The notes under the pieces: model-generated | The model's database searches: none | Told to the model about the DNA's origin: nothing | Seen by the model: only the letters and a program-made list of their open reading frames with translations | Program-made: the position numbers and the translations under genes | DNA from: Aspidiotus rigidus | Lineage: Eukaryota > Arthropoda > Insecta > Hemiptera > Diaspididae | Length of the DNA: 64,000 nucleotides | Direction of reading: 5' to 3' | Assembly (NCBI GenBank): GCA_035079385.1 | Contig: JAVHKY010000025.1 | Coordinates: 17,768,501 to 17,832,500, forward strand | Shown: in pieces, positions 10,064 through 21,813 of the stretch | Layout of the letters: each line of letters opens with the position of its first letter | Position numbering within the stretch: position 1 is the stretch's first letter

Positions 10064-11161
10064 TTATAATTTCTCGAAAGCCCTGGTATTCGTGACCAAT
10101 TCTCGCGTCAGCCTCCACACTTGTCGGGCCGCATTTTCCAGAGCGCTAGGAGCTTTACCCTTGAACAAATCTAAATGCGGTAAGAAATAATGCGGACATC
10201 TTCGACACTGCAGACACGAAATCAGCTGAAGCAGGATTCCATTGATACGATCGCCTAGGCAAGCGTCCTCCCATTCAGCGTCCTGCGGATGTTTCTCGCA
10301 CTCGTACAGCACCAGCGTCTTAATGTGGTAATTGGTAACTGGATTGCCCGGCAACTCTAAGTGGCGGTCACGTAGCGTTTTCAGGATACTAAGGCACTTA
10401 CGGCGACAGCCGCCAAATAGAAGTCTACTTTCAACCTCGGTGAACGACATGACCCAGGCGTCGCCCTCCATAGCCGATTGCTTGCCCTGCATCGCTACAC
10501 TCTCCTTGCTAAGCAGATCAAAACCCTCGGTCTTCACCTCGGCCACGAGATTCGGGTGCGGCCAAGGTATATGTGGCATCGGCCAATGGGCCGCCGAACG
10601 AGGCCAGATACCGGTGCACTTAAAAGATGGCGTTATTTGGACGACAAAGCGTTCGCGAATACGTAACTTCACCTCGGTCGTGTCCGGTATCATCTTGACC
10701 GAGTCTCGGTAAGCGCATTTGTCGCAAGCTTGCGCTACCAAAGTTTGGAAACGGGAGCGTATCTTGCGGGCGGATAGATAGCCGCTAGCGGTGATGAATT
10801 CCACCCATAGGGACATGCTGCGTTTGCGGCCGTCGCTCAGCTTTAGCACAGCGCAACCGGGTATGGTACCGTCGTCGACGAAGTTGAGGACACCCATCTG
10901 GTTGAGGTAGAGTACGATCTCGAATTCGTTCGGCGTGATCACTTCGAGGCCGTCGTAACGGCCGTTGCACTCGACAAGGGTGGAAATGAAGCGCGGCTCT
11001 TGGGCCTCGACCTCGCGCAGCACGTCCTGTACAATTTTGCATACTTCGCGAATCGATTTATTGATGCCGTGCTTACGCGTTTGCACTCGATCGCTGAAAT
11101 ACTTATTAAGCTGGTAGAGCATTTTACTTTGTACCGCGACCATGTCCGGAGGTACTAACAT
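10064..11161 (-). CDS. Mab-21 family protein (canonical mab-21 ortholog)
   Basis: Encodes 365 residues in one exon from the conserved start MLVPPDMVA; an in-frame ATG 12 codons upstream (at 11197) would give 377 residues. Vertebrate MAB21L1 is 359 residues, so this is full length. The Mab-21 domain spans nearly the whole protein and has a cGAS-like nucleotidyltransferase fold. Visible hallmarks are QEPRFIS near residues 54-60 (the equivalent arginine is mutated in human MAB21L2 eye disease), the NEFEIVLYL strand with acidic residues E79 and E81 at the catalytic-aspartate position, LSDGRKRSMSLWVEFITASG, GKQSAMEGDAWV, LKTLRDRHLELPGNP and a CLQCRRCPHYFLP block. Members act in embryonic patterning, including eye and sensory development; enzymatic activity is unproven in the MAB21L proteins. 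GC content and codon use are clearly higher than the surrounding DNA. A paralog lies 9.5 kb upstream on the same strand. Confidence 0.97.
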   Translation of the reverse strand: MLVPPDMVAVQSKMLYQLNKYFSDRVQTRKHGINKSIREVCKIVQDVLREVEAQEPRFISTLVECNGRYDGLEVITPNEFEIVLYLNQMGVLNFVDDGTIPGCAVLKLSDGRKRSMSLWVEFITASGYLSARKIRSRFQTLVAQACDKCAYRDSVKMIPDTTEVKLRIRERFVVQITPSFKCTGIWPRSAAHWPMPHIPWPHPNLVAEVKTEGFDLLSKESVAMQGKQSAMEGDAWVMSFTEVESRLLFGGCRRKCLSILKTLRDRHLELPGNPVTNYHIKTLVLYECEKHPQDAEWEDACLGDRINGILLQLISCLQCRRCPHYFLPHLDLFKGKAPSALENAARQVWRLTRELVTNTRAFEKL

Positions 11162-12480
11162 CGTTTTCGACTGCGGCCCGCGATTATCAATACGCATGAG
11201 TACTGCTTGACGCGAACTTGGAACTTCGTGAAAACAATTATATTACGATTCGCACTGCATCGATCGCGCACCACAAACACGTTCCTTTTTCTTATAATAC
11301 TGTCATATTAACTGGCATTTTGAAAGGCATTAAAGAGAGGAAAGAAAAATAGAAATGAAAAATCGTTTAGTAATTTATTATTATGATGTAGACGATTATC
11401 GTTATTATGGTAGTATCACATGAACGGAGCACGCGACTGTTACTAATAAAAAACCGGCGAACCCTTTCGACGGTTTTGAATTGGATACGATAGCACAACC
11501 CTCAGCCGGCTGGTGGGAGAAGAAGGCGGTTTTCCTCCGCCCGGTTTCGAATATATTGCCAGCATCCACACCCACAAACATCTCTACCGTTTAGCGCTTT
11601 TTACGTGTGGTCGGACGCCGCGCGTATTTATAATGTGGATTAATACCGGGCGCGTGTAAACACAAACATTTTTCGATGCTGGTAATCTTTGGCTCGGGCG
11701 TCCGAATGATTCCCGGTAGTAAGTAGTTATTGACCTAATGCGGCTACGTTGCCAAATTTTTTACCCGGCATTTTTCCTCGGAAGTTTTCATTGTATATAG
11801 CGGGGCGTAAAGTTGTACCCCAAATGGACGAGTTCGAGAAAGGTGTCCGCTTGTTACGCATTGCAACCGTGTTAATTGAACTCACAGGGTTTCGGTCGGA
11901 TTTACGAATAGTACTAGGAGTGTAATAGAACGGAACTATGCTCGAGGACAGTATAAATGAATAATAATGAGAATTATGATTCGGTTTTTGGAAAAAAGAA
12001 GCGTATTACGATGGTTATGATTTATTAACGGAGAAAAAAATGCAGAAAAATTGCTTCTATTCAACGAAGAGTAACGTGTGTGTGTGAGGATTGTGGGAAA
12101 TCTATTTTGACTTCGGCGCGGTTGTACTTGTGTCCAGTGCCATTTCTTAGCTATGGACTGTGGAGTTCTAGTATTTGTGGGATACTCATCTTGAGAAGTA
12201 AACTTTCCAAGCTCGACCCAAATCGCCTGCAATTAGGTGCGACGAAACGTGAGCTTTTCCGGTAGATGATGTATTCATTATGTGGATTCGAAGACGACAG
12301 AGTTGATAATTTTTTAGTAAACTTGTTTGTCCTTTTTGAGATGGATTTTTTAGCGGGAGGGTCATCCTCAAAGAATGGACGCGAGCGCTTCTGTATCCGA
12401 CTTTTGTGATGTTGAAATTTTTGAAAAAATATTATTGATGATGGTGATAGGAGAGGGTCATAGAAAATTTTCGGCCTGCA
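11162..12480. other. Upstream flank of mab-21
   Basis: Presumed 5' untranslated and promoter region of mab-21 on the minus strand. The part from about 11440 to 11720 is richer in G/C than the surroundings and includes a candidate TATA box at 11625-11632. Beyond about 11750 nothing specific is seen. Confidence 0.4.
11625..11632 (-). promoter_or_regulatory. Candidate TATA box for mab-21
   Basis: The minus strand reads TATAAATA, a full match to the metazoan TATA consensus, about 465 bp upstream of the predicted start codon and followed by a G/C-rich stretch. No initiator was confidently identified, so this is a positional guess. Confidence 0.3.
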
Positions 12481-12487
12481 AGCTATA

Positions 12488-13965
12488 CCGGGTGGACCAG
12501 AAAAATGCTACCAATTAAATGAAAATTTGCGATAAATTTGTTCCAGCGTAAAAACGCGGAACCGTTATAGACGTATGCTTCAAATCTCAATCTTGTCTTC
12601 AATTTGCGTCTCCAATCAACTTTTCACGACCCTTTTGAGCTTTGTGTACTAAAATGTACCAAAAAATGACCAATTTGCCAAGATTTCTGAAATAAGAAAT
12701 TGAAAACTCATCCACTTTCAAACTTCATAGGGTTATTCCGGTATTATTTTTATTTTTTTTTTGGAGTCAGCGTTAAATGTCACTTTCCAATCAAATGTTC
12801 GGCAAATTGATCAATTTTTGGCATTGTTCAATGACGTCATTAGCTCGTGAAGAGTTCAAAATATCGGAAAATTTTGGATCCGCCGCCTTTTATGATCGTT
12901 TAAGGCAAAAGTTGTGCAAATTTTATACTATAGGAATAGAAGCTCATTAGCAAAAAGACCATAGCTTCCAGAATGAAGTTGAACAAGGAGCTCAGGGAAC
13001 CTGTTGTAGGGGTCAAATTATTTTTTAAGAATCAGAGTTGCTTGAAAGTCGAAATTTTCTAAAATCCCTCCTCTATCTTATAATAAGGCTCAAATGGTTC
13101 GGAAAGTCCCTCTCGTATCATATAATTATTATGACTCAAAAGTCGAAATTTTTCAAGTCCCCTTCCTATCATGTTTTATAGCTCAATTTATTAACCCCCT
13201 TATGACGTCACTATCGGATGACGTCATACGTCGACAACTGTGACGTCAAGATCTGATGACGTCATTGGTCAATTTTTGAGCGACGCCAAAATTTTCAAAA
13301 AACCTTTCCTGTTAACAAGTCGGAGACAAGGCCCTGACGTGAGCTACTCTGCCGTCCTGGGTAAAGTTTCCCTACAAAATGAGATCATCTTCAGAGAATG
13401 GGCGTGTCCGCGTCCGACCTTCATGACGTCATCATTTTCGAAAAAATATCCTCGTTGGTGATGATAGTAGAGGTTCTGAAAAAAAATTCGACCTCCAAGA
13501 TATAATAATTTAAGATAAGAGGAGGACTTGGAAGAATTTCGACCATTCTTGGACTATTTTTAACGTTGAAGGAGGGGAGGGGAGTGTTGGACTAGGACTA
13601 TATTTGGCGATTTGGATTTTATGTTGGGCACCACACGGCGCGCGGCAAATTTTTCGAAATCCCACCCCCATAGAATAGGTTTACTGTTGAAATTCTGACT
13701 TCCGAGGTAAGGATTGTTCGATGATATCATTAGCTAGGGACGTCACAAGGACTGATCTATGACGACATAAACATTTCTCTGTGAAGGATTTTTAATTTTA
13801 GAGAATTTTGGCAAATTGGTCAATTTTTTGCATACTTCGGTCCAAAGAGCCGTAGAAACTTAAGTGGGGACGCAAATTGAAGATAAAAATGAGATATAAA
13901 TTTTTGAAGTATACATCTAACGTTTCGTGTTTTTGCGCTGGAGTGAATTTATCGCAAACTCCAGG
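12488..13965. mobile_element. CCGGGTGG-type TIR element, interrupted copy
   Basis: The left arm starts CCGGGTGGACCAG and continues through a stretch with CAATTTGCGTCTCC; the right arm (about 13795-13965) carries the reverse of the same sequence, including ACGCAAATTGAAGATAAAAA and GCGCTGGAGTGAATTTATCGC. The intact relative at 50431-50985 shows both arms belong to one element. About 1 kb of dispersed repeat R separates the arms, so the element was disrupted by later insertions. No coding capacity. Confidence 0.6.
12985..13790. repeat. Dispersed repeat family R with TGACGTCA cluster
   Basis: Starts with a GGGAACCTGTTGTAGGGGTCAAAT box and holds TCGAAATTTTTCAAGTCCCC and GGACTTGGAAGAATTTCGACC boxes on opposite strands. 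Four GACGTCA-type palindromes lie within 13203-13266, with more at 13426 and near 12832. The same boxes recur through the window. Lies between the arms of the CCGGGTGG element. Confidence 0.6.
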
Positions 13966-14039
13966 GACAAAACAGAAATTCGAGCTTTCTTGACTTGGAC
14001 TATTTTTACCGCTGAAACCTGGGTGGTGTTGGACTTGGA

Positions 14040-14190
14040 CCTTTTTTTCTGGATACCACACGGCGCACGGCAAATTTTTCAAAATCTCCCCCCCCCCTCC
14101 ACCCCACAGAATAGGTTCCCTGTTAACTTGGAAGATATTCAGGTATTTTCTTCGGAATCGGTGTTAAATTTCACTTTCGAATCGTAAAAT
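14040..14190. repeat. Repeat R and CCGGGTGG-element fragments
   Basis: Holds a CACACGGCGCACGGCAAATTT box, a C homopolymer, an AGAATAGGTTCCCTGTTAAC box of repeat R, and a TCGGAATCGGTGTTAAATTTC piece matching the interior of the CCGGGTGG element. Looks like a mosaic of repeat ends. Confidence 0.45.
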
Positions 14191-16075
14191 ACGGGTCGAT
14201 CTGGCTGTTCTGGATGCCGCCTTGGACCCGTCCATGTAGCAAGAAAACTAAGAGGAAAATTCTGAAGAAATAACTTTGTTGTTGTACGTGTATTGTTTTT
14301 ATATTTGGTTGTTGTGGAGATATGAGTAAAATCGAGACAGATGTCAGAAACGAAGTTTGGCCTAGGTGGAGTAAATGAATAGATAGGAAGTGAAGGCTCA
14401 AGTTTGAGATGAGTGGAAGCGACGTGTGATGAAGCGCAAAAATGTGTTGGAAGATCATTTTTGAATCAAACTCTAGAGGCTTCATGGCTGTGAATTTTTA
14501 ATTATCGAATTTTGGCGACAAATTATTGATTTTATACTCGATCAAATTTTTGTAAGTCTCGGATTATTAAATTAATTGGAATTCAATAAATATTACAAGT
14601 AAGATTTGTCTTTTATTCATCAATAATAATGAAGAGAAAATCTGCAGATAAGCAGTTCAAAATTAATATTATTGCTCGACCTGTGAGAATGGCCTTTAGT
14701 TTTGTATTGAAGGAGGAGGCTGGTTTCTTCAGAAAACTTTCGCGTCCGACTATTGTGACATCATCAGTATATTCCGGAAGTGCCCAGGGACTTGGGATAT
14801 ATCTTAGTATTGACCTCCTCCATGTACGACAGTATATCATATAGGTGGGAATTTTTTTGAACTACGAGTATATTAATAAGAGAGGGACTTGGAATATTTT
14901 GGACCATCGAAAGATTCGGATGATAGAACTTCATTATTAACACATAGCTACAAATAATGGGCTTTACGGCTTCCCCAGTGGCATTTTCGTTTTTTCATTA
15001 TTTATCTGGGCCGATAAAATTCAATAAATCATTTTGGGCTGTCCTCTCAATATTAACGCAATTTCAAAAATTTTGCTCGGCTCTTCTAGCACCCATTTTG
15101 TATTTTCCTCTTTCATGAACATAATATTTTACGTATGTCATAAGATGAAAATACAAAATTCTGCGATATGAAGCGATCTCAATTTACCCGATTGAAGTAA
15201 CGCACTTTGATGTTCGTCGCAAATTTACCCAGTGATTCTACGAGAGTAACCAGTTTTAGCCGGAAAAATTATATCTGTGTAGTAAAAAACTATCCACTTT
15301 GGTTCCGAGAAATCCCATCAGAATTTTAAAACCTGGCAAATATTTTGTACTGACGTAAGTGGAAGTGATCTCGATTTTGATCGAAAGCGATTTTTGGGTC
15401 TCATCTTGTAAAGGAGACTCCGTAGAATGATTTTGTACGTACCTTTCTTTGTTCCATCGACGTGGCAATTTTTGTTTGAAATTTTTTCATTTCGTCTTCG
15501 TCAATTCTCGTTGGTTAAAAGGTATTTAAAGCCAAAAATAAAATTTAACGCCGGTTTTAATCATCGATTAGTGGGATATTAGGATGGAAATTCGGTCATA
15601 AATATTTTCTATAAATTCTCAAAATTGCATATTTTGATTCATTTTTCCATCGACGTGACTGACGAGTGTAAGTGTAAACTTTCTATGCCATTCCCACCGA
15701 CGTAGAAAACAAAACTTTGTTTCAAGTTGAAATTTAAACGTGGATACGAATAAGTACAAATATGTTAAAATCAAAAATTGAAACTTGTATCCACCTTAAC
15801 ATTTATTTTCGCGACGAATTTTAACAAAATTTTGTTTGTTCCTGAACCTGTGAATTGAGCCGACTCGACTGTAGTCTATGTGGAAGAAAAATATGGGAAA
15901 AATGGTATCTGGAAATCACAATCTTTACCCACTGAGAGTCTTTAGTTAAAAATTTTTGTTAAACATATTGAAACTTGATGAAGGTTTTTTGTTTTTCTTC
16001 TCTCTCGCTGAAAATTGTTTGAAAATTATTGAAATTTTTTTTTTGCGCACTAAATTCAGTACAGTTTTTTGATAG
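14191..16075. other. Intergenic DNA, no gene seen
   Basis: About 1.9 kb of A/T-rich sequence. One repeat R box (GAGGGACTTGGAATATTTTGG) occurs near 14883. Open frames up to about 104 codons lack any recognisable domain. Confidence 0.45.
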
Positions 16076-16079
16076 AAGA

Positions 16080-16260
16080 TGGAATTTTCACGTTATGATC
16101 TTGTTTAGTTGCCGCGCATCGTCCCGGGACGCGTAACGTTTGCTCTCGGACGACAGCAGTAACTTACGCTCGAGAAGGAACGTTTCGTCTCGCGACGACG
16201 CCCGGCAACTAATCGAGATTGTGTCAAGAAAACACAAACTTTTATCGAAAAACGGAAAAC
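16080..16260. repeat. Hairpin repeat, divergent relative of the 42.8-kb MITE
   Basis: TTAGTTGCCG at about 16107 is matched in reverse by CGGCAACTAA near 16202, with a G/C-rich loop region between. The order 'cacgttatgatcttg...gttgccg.gc.tcgtc' parallels the centre of the hairpin MITE at 42823-43100. Outer ends could not be fixed. Confidence 0.45.
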
Positions 16261-17150
16261 GGGTCTGAATTCGGCGCAACAAATAAACAGTATTTTTCCG
16301 AGCACAGGTTTTGAGAGCTCCAGAAATGGGGTGCGACTTATATGCGAGCATAAAAATAAAAAAAAGAAGAAAGAAAGAAAGAGCGTGTATGCCTTCTTTT
16401 ATCTATTCATATTCAATACCTCCATAAACGTGAGATTACGAGTATTGTGAGAGCGAAAACGACGAAGAAGGAGGTGGGGAAGACTAATTTTTGTAAAAAT
16501 ACCTAGAAGATACATATTTTCTATGAATTTTCTGTACATAGGTACCGATAAACGTACTTTTGAAATTTCATTGTTCAAAAAAGTCGTTAATTTCCCCTCC
16601 AGGTAAATCCGCCAATAATATTGTATGCTGCGACATAAAATCGCAGAATAAAAATTTCTAAATTTTCGTCTTCAAATCTGGGGTGCGACTTATACTCACG
16701 GTGTCTCATTTCATCGACTCTCGAAGAGTTTTTAATCAGTGCTAATGGAAATTGGATGAGTCTCATGTAGGAAGCAGTAGTTTTTACTTTTAATTTTTTT
16801 CTTCGACCTTCGTACGGCTGTTTATGATCTCTTCTTCTTTGCTCTTTCGTTGGAAGCAGTCTTCTCTCTTCCTTATTAAAATTCGTGGCAAAGAAAGAGG
16901 AACGGATTTTATACTGAAAAACTTGCGAAAACTTTAATTTTTCAGGTGGAAGCTTTCTAATCTATTGTGGGCAAAATTGATCGCAAAATTTTCATTTTAT
17001 CAACATCCCTTTTCTGACGCCACACTGGTCCCGAGATGATTTTTAGCGGCCAAAATTTCAGGATTTCGAGTATACCCGTTTTTTGAGTCGCAGGATCCGA
17101 ATCTGGTAGCAATTCTATCATCCAACTTCAACGAACATGATTTTCACCAA
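16261..17150. other. Intergenic DNA with a repeated 14-mer
   Basis: GGGGTGCGACTTAT occurs in direct orientation at about 16326 and 16679, which could be parts of an old DNA element. Nothing else is recognised. Confidence 0.35.
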
Positions 17151-18130
17151 AAAAACATATTTTTTCAATGAAAAAATATGAAAAAATATGTTTTTTTCAT
17201 TTTTTTTTTTCGAGAAAATGTTATTATTTTAGTCATGTTTTGGTTCACTGATTCGCAATTTGGCAGAAATTTTGCTACCAAACTGTAACAAACATGTTTT
17301 TCACAAAAAAAAAAAAAATAAATAAAAATAAAAATAAAAAAAAGTTCCTAAATAATAATGAAAAGAAATTTCTGTTTTTTTTTGTGTGGAAATGTATTTT
17401 ACTCATGCATTGGATCACTGAATCCTAATTTGGCAAATCTTTGCTACCAAACTATGACAAAAATGTTTTTCACAAAAAAAAAACGTTTTTTTGAGCAAAA
17501 ACCACGTTTTTTGTTTTTCTTGTGAAAATATTTTACTCCTGTATTGCATACTTTGAATCTTATTTTGGCAAAAATTTTGCTCTCAATTTGTAACAAACTC
17601 GTTTTTCACAAAAAAAACATGTTTTTCAAAGAAAAAAACATGTTTTTCACAAAAAAAAACCGTTTTTCTGAGCAAAAACCACGTTTTTTGTTTTTCTTGT
17701 GAAAATATTCTACTCCTGTATTGCATACTTTGAATCTTATTTTGGCAAAAATTTTGCTCTCAATTTGTGGCAAACTCGTTTTTCACAAAAAAAAAACATG
17801 TTTTTCACAAAAAAAAACCGTTTTTCTGAGCAAAAACCACGCTTTTTGTTTTTCTTGTGAAAATATTTTACTCCTGTATTGCATACTTTGAATCTTATTT
17901 TGGCAAAAATTTTGCTCTCAATCTGTAACAAACATGTTTTTCAAAGAAAAAAACATGTTTTTCACAAAAAAAAAACGTTTTTCTGAGCAAAAACGATGTT
18001 TTTTGTTTTTCTTGTGAAAATATTTTACTCCTGTATTGGATACTGTGATCTTAATTTGGCAAAAATTTTGGTACCAAACTGTAAAAACCATGTTTTTCAA
18101 ATGTTTTCTTGTTAAAAAACATGTTTTGTT
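17150..18130. repeat. Degenerate A/T-rich tandem array, units ~134-177 bp
   Basis: At least six units recur, each with a TACTC(C/A)TG(T/C)ATTG word, then TTTGGCAAAAATTTTGCT and A/T runs resembling CATGTTTTTCACAAAAAAA. The word begins near 17400, 17534, 17711, 17869 and 18026, with a weaker first unit near 17230. The internal part is itself built of alternating A and T homopolymers that form short hairpins. Antisense open frames rich in Lys and Phe come from these runs. Confidence 0.75.
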
Positions 18131-20712
18131 GTGAAATTCTGTGAAACAATCATTTTTTCACTTTGAGGACCACTGAATCTAAATTTAACAGTAATTTGAC
18201 TGTATAATTTATATTTTTCACGGAAAAATAACATGTTTTCTTTAGAGACAAACAATTTTCCCGAAAAAAAAAATATTTTTCATAAAAATGAGAGTCATTC
18301 TATGTTAATTTGTTATACGAGCTCAAATTCTACTCACTCTAATCATTAAGGACTGCATCATCACGCAGCTGCAGCGGCGGCAGCGTAGTTCTACCCCTAC
18401 CGCCAACTGACGATGTTCCTCTCAAATTTCGATGTTCCTCTCAAATTTCGTTACAAACTCGTGTTATTTAATGAATTGCAACTCTACTATTGACGCATAT
18501 TGGAAGCTAAAGTTTCCATTATCTAAAAGCTTATACTCCACCGAATCAAGCTCTGATTCTCGATTGACGCAATATATCGCAATCTATTAGTTCTAGTCCC
18601 TATAGTTCCTATTTTATACCCAGTTAGTTGGGTTTATCACTTGAAAATGGTGTTTTTCGGGAAACTATTGAAATCCCAATTTCAGAAATTATTTCATTCG
18701 AAAATAGAGATTTCAAGGATGAAGAAAAAAAAAGTCGACGACAATATCAGTTTTCAAGCCAGAATATAGAATTCAAGTGCCTACATTGAGCACTTTTCTC
18801 ACAGTTTATGCCAATTCTTTGGAAAAAATAAGGAATAACTGTACGAACAAAAGTATTCTGGCGGAATTACTGTAATATTTTGTTTACCTTTTTAAGAATA
18901 ATTCTTCATAAAAATATGGGCACTTCTCTATAACTTTTTCTGCAGTGTTTTGACCGCAGTTTTCCTAAGCAGGACCAGTGTGATGACGGTGGGATCTTCT
19001 TCCTTCTCTATCCCACTTTCCCAGCCATCCCGTGTCACTGAATCTGGTTCGACCTTTTAGTAATCAATTCATCTTAAAAACGAGAAAAAAGTCATAAAAT
19101 TTTCCTTCTGCTTGAAGCGGAGGGGCCCGGGCGTACGCTTTTCTCAGCCGACTGCAGATCTTTCGTGGCATAATTTACTCGAGCTGTGCAAACAATTTTT
19201 GCGACATTACTCTCGTTCACGATTCTTGATTAGTCTTAGTGGATCGTTAGGAATTTCCGATATGTCGCAGGAAATGAATGAAGAATTTCATCGATTACAA
19301 ATATTCGTGGTATTTCTCGGATAGTCTTTCGTATACGAGAAGAGTAATCTTCATCTCCCATTATTCAATATTCCTAAACGCCACACATGCTGTCTGTGTA
19401 TACTCCTTTACCTCGTTTCATCTTACCCGGATCTGTTAAGGAAACCCGCAACGATGTGACGAGGCTTCGATTTCTGCATCGGAGGTATACAAAAGCGCCT
19501 TAGTTTACGCTACGTTGCTTCGGACCTCGCGTAGACAAGATTTACACAAAGGTCTGCGTAAATACATTTTTTTTTCCTTCTTCACTCGAGCATACACATG
19601 ACAAGATAAGAAGAGCCATCCAGACGAGTCTCATCACAATTAAAAAGAGAAATACTTGTCCAGCTGTTTCTTCTTTTCATATACTTGCCACACAGTACCT
19701 TTGTTTCATCACTAATTAGATTTTAACTCTAACCAGCGTTTCAAGACACTGCATGTGGGGTGAACGTGAATTTTACTATCGCGAAATGTTGTATTATGTA
19801 TAGAAAAATAACGATTTGAAAAATCGTCAACCGCGGAAGATCGGTTATTTATTACCGCGTATAATGGATGAATAATTCAAATGTTTCTGCTTCCCTCTGT
19901 ATCTGTGTGTCGGTGATACCTTTCCCAAATCATGCATTTAAATATTATACGCTGCGTGTATGAATCTTCTTCTTAAATCTCTTCCAATACTGTAAGACCA
20001 AAAAATAAGACCAAAAAAAAAAAAAGTACGAAAAAAGAGCAGAGGGAGAGTAAAACTAGTTCGATACATATATATACTCGAGACGGGATTGAATAAATTA
20101 ATTTTTAATCGCGGTAAAAAGTTGTGACCGACCACGCGGTCGACCAGAATGTAAACAAAAATTTTTAAACTCAATTCGATGATAAATAAAGAGTATTAAG
20201 ATTGATAATACAGGTAGATAATGTATTTGACTTGTTTATAGTGGGTTTGGAGATTTTTCTTCAGTGTGAGAAAGTGAACCATAAAACGATGGTTTGGTAA
20301 CGGAAAAAGTTTCATTTCGTGTATGTAAATAGTTTCGAGCGAAGAATGATTAATACCTATACCTACAAAAAAAAAGCCATACAGGTGATATATAGCGCGT
20401 CGATGTTTAAACTCCGCTGTAATTTTGTGGAAAATGGGTGACTCACTGTGACAAATATTTGTAATTAAGTTATCTCGCTGTTCACGCCGATAAATGCCAA
20501 AAAACGTGAAATATAAATAGTGTACGATTTTAATGAAAGAGAGAAAAGTAAAACAATCGAATGATGGATGTATCATAAATATAGGACTATAATTTAAGGC
20601 AGTGAGATCCTTCAGTTACATCAGTTGAAGCCCGCGAAGTTGACCATCTCGAGACTACAGTAAAGCTGCGACCCTTGACTAGATTATCGTGCGTTATCCC
20701 CTACCCTTGCCC
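18131..20712. other. Intergenic DNA, no gene seen
   Basis: Mostly unique-looking sequence. A small (CAGCGG)-like G/C cluster lies near 18366-18385, and GATGTTCCTCTCAAATTTC is duplicated in tandem at about 18412 and 18431. The part just below 20713 is presumably the 3' flank of the mab-21 paralog. Confidence 0.45.
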
Positions 20713-21813
20713 CTATAACTTATCAAAAGCCTTAGGATTCGTTAGCAGCTCTCGCATCAACCTCCAAACCTGACGAGCGGCGTTCTCTAGAGCACTCGGA
20801 GCCTTTCCTTTAAACAAATCCAAATGCGGTAGAAAATAGTGCGAACATCGCCTATTCTGCAGGCAAGAGATCATCTGCAAAAAGATACCGTTGATACGAT
20901 CGCCTAGGCAACTTTCGTCCCATTCGCTGTCGTGGGGATGCTTCTCGCACTCCTGCATCACGAGCGTCTTCATGTGATAATTGGTAACCGGATTGCCGGG
21001 CAACTCGAGGTGGCGATCTCTCAACGTTTTTAGTACGCTCAAGCACTTGGCGCGGCCAGCACCGAACAGGAGACGACCTTCGGCTTCGGTGAACGACATC
21101 ACCCATGCATCGCCCTCCATTGCCGATTGCTTACCCTGCATGGCTACACTTTCCTTGCTCAGCAGGACGAAGCCTTCGGTCTTCACTTCGGCGACGATAT
21201 TCGGATGCGGCCAAGGACACTGTGGCAGTGGCCAGTGCGCTGAGGAACGGGGCCATACTCCGGCGCACTTGAACGATGGCGTAATCTGTACGACGTAGCG
21301 ATCGCGTATCTTCAAACGTACCTCGCTCGTGTCCGAGATCACCTTGATCAAATCTCGATAGATGCATTTGTCGCAAGCTTGGGCGACTAAAGTCTGGAAA
21401 CGGGAACGTATTTTACGGGCGGATAAATAGCCGCTGGCTGTGATGAACTCCACCCACAAGGACATGCTTCGTTTGCGGCCGTCGCTTAGCTTGAGCACAG
21501 CGCATCCAGGTATGGTGCCGTCATCGACGAAGTTGAAAACTCCCATCTGGTTGAGGTAGAGGACGATTTCGAATTCGGTTGACGTGATTACCTCTAAGCC
21601 TTCATAACGTCCGTTGCATTCGACAAGGGAGGAAATGAAACGAGGCTCTTGCGCCTCCACCTCGCGTAGGACCTCTTGAACGATCTTGCACACTTCACGA
21701 ATCGCCTTCGCGATTGAAAGTTTGCGCGTTTGAACACGATCGGTGAAGTACTTATTAAGGTGGTACATCATCTTCGACTGGTTAGTCGATAGCGGATCGT
21801 GAGGAACTAACAT
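20713..21813 (-). CDS. Mab-21 family protein, diverged tandem paralog
   Basis: Single-exon frame of 366 residues from the family-like start MLVPHDPLS; the open frame extends 38 codons further upstream to 21927, but that part is unlike the family and is probably 5' UTR. It aligns end to end with the neighbour at 10064-11161 at roughly 80% identity by eye. It keeps QEPRFISSL, the acidic pair in STEFEIVLYL (E80 and E82), the LSDGRKRSMSLWVEFITASG core and LKTLRDRHLELPGNP. It departs from canonical mab-21 at positions the neighbour conserves: GAGRAKCLSVL replaces GGCRRKCLSIL, CLQNRRCSHYF replaces CLQCRRCPHYF, and VRLKIRDRYV replaces VKLRIRERFV. Intact reading frame and conserved core argue for a working gene that is diverging in function. 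Same strand as its paralog, which suggests an old tandem duplication. Confidence 0.95.
   Translation of the reverse strand: MLVPHDPLSTNQSKMMYHLNKYFTDRVQTRKLSIAKAIREVCKIVQEVLREVEAQEPRFISSLVECNGRYEGLEVITSTEFEIVLYLNQMGVFNFVDDGTIPGCAVLKLSDGRKRSMSLWVEFITASGYLSARKIRSRFQTLVAQACDKCIYRDLIKVISDTSEVRLKIRDRYVVQITPSFKCAGVWPRSSAHWPLPQCPWPHPNIVAEVKTEGFVLLSKESVAMQGKQSAMEGDAWVMSFTEAEGRLLFGAGRAKCLSVLKTLRDRHLELPGNPVTNYHMKTLVMQECEKHPHDSEWDESCLGDRINGIFLQMISCLQNRRCSHYFLPHLDLFKGKAPSALENAARQVWRLMRELLTNPKAFDKL

Noticed and set aside
10332..10712. Open frame on the plus strand opposite mab-21 (also 20981-21298 opposite the paralog)
   Set aside because: Mirror frames of conserved coding sequence; both paralogs show them because the sense codons are conserved. 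No domain.
14755..14790. Minus-strand CTGATGA with a later GAAAG
   Set aside because: Stem II would be weak and stems I and III are absent; probably chance within a repeat R-like segment.
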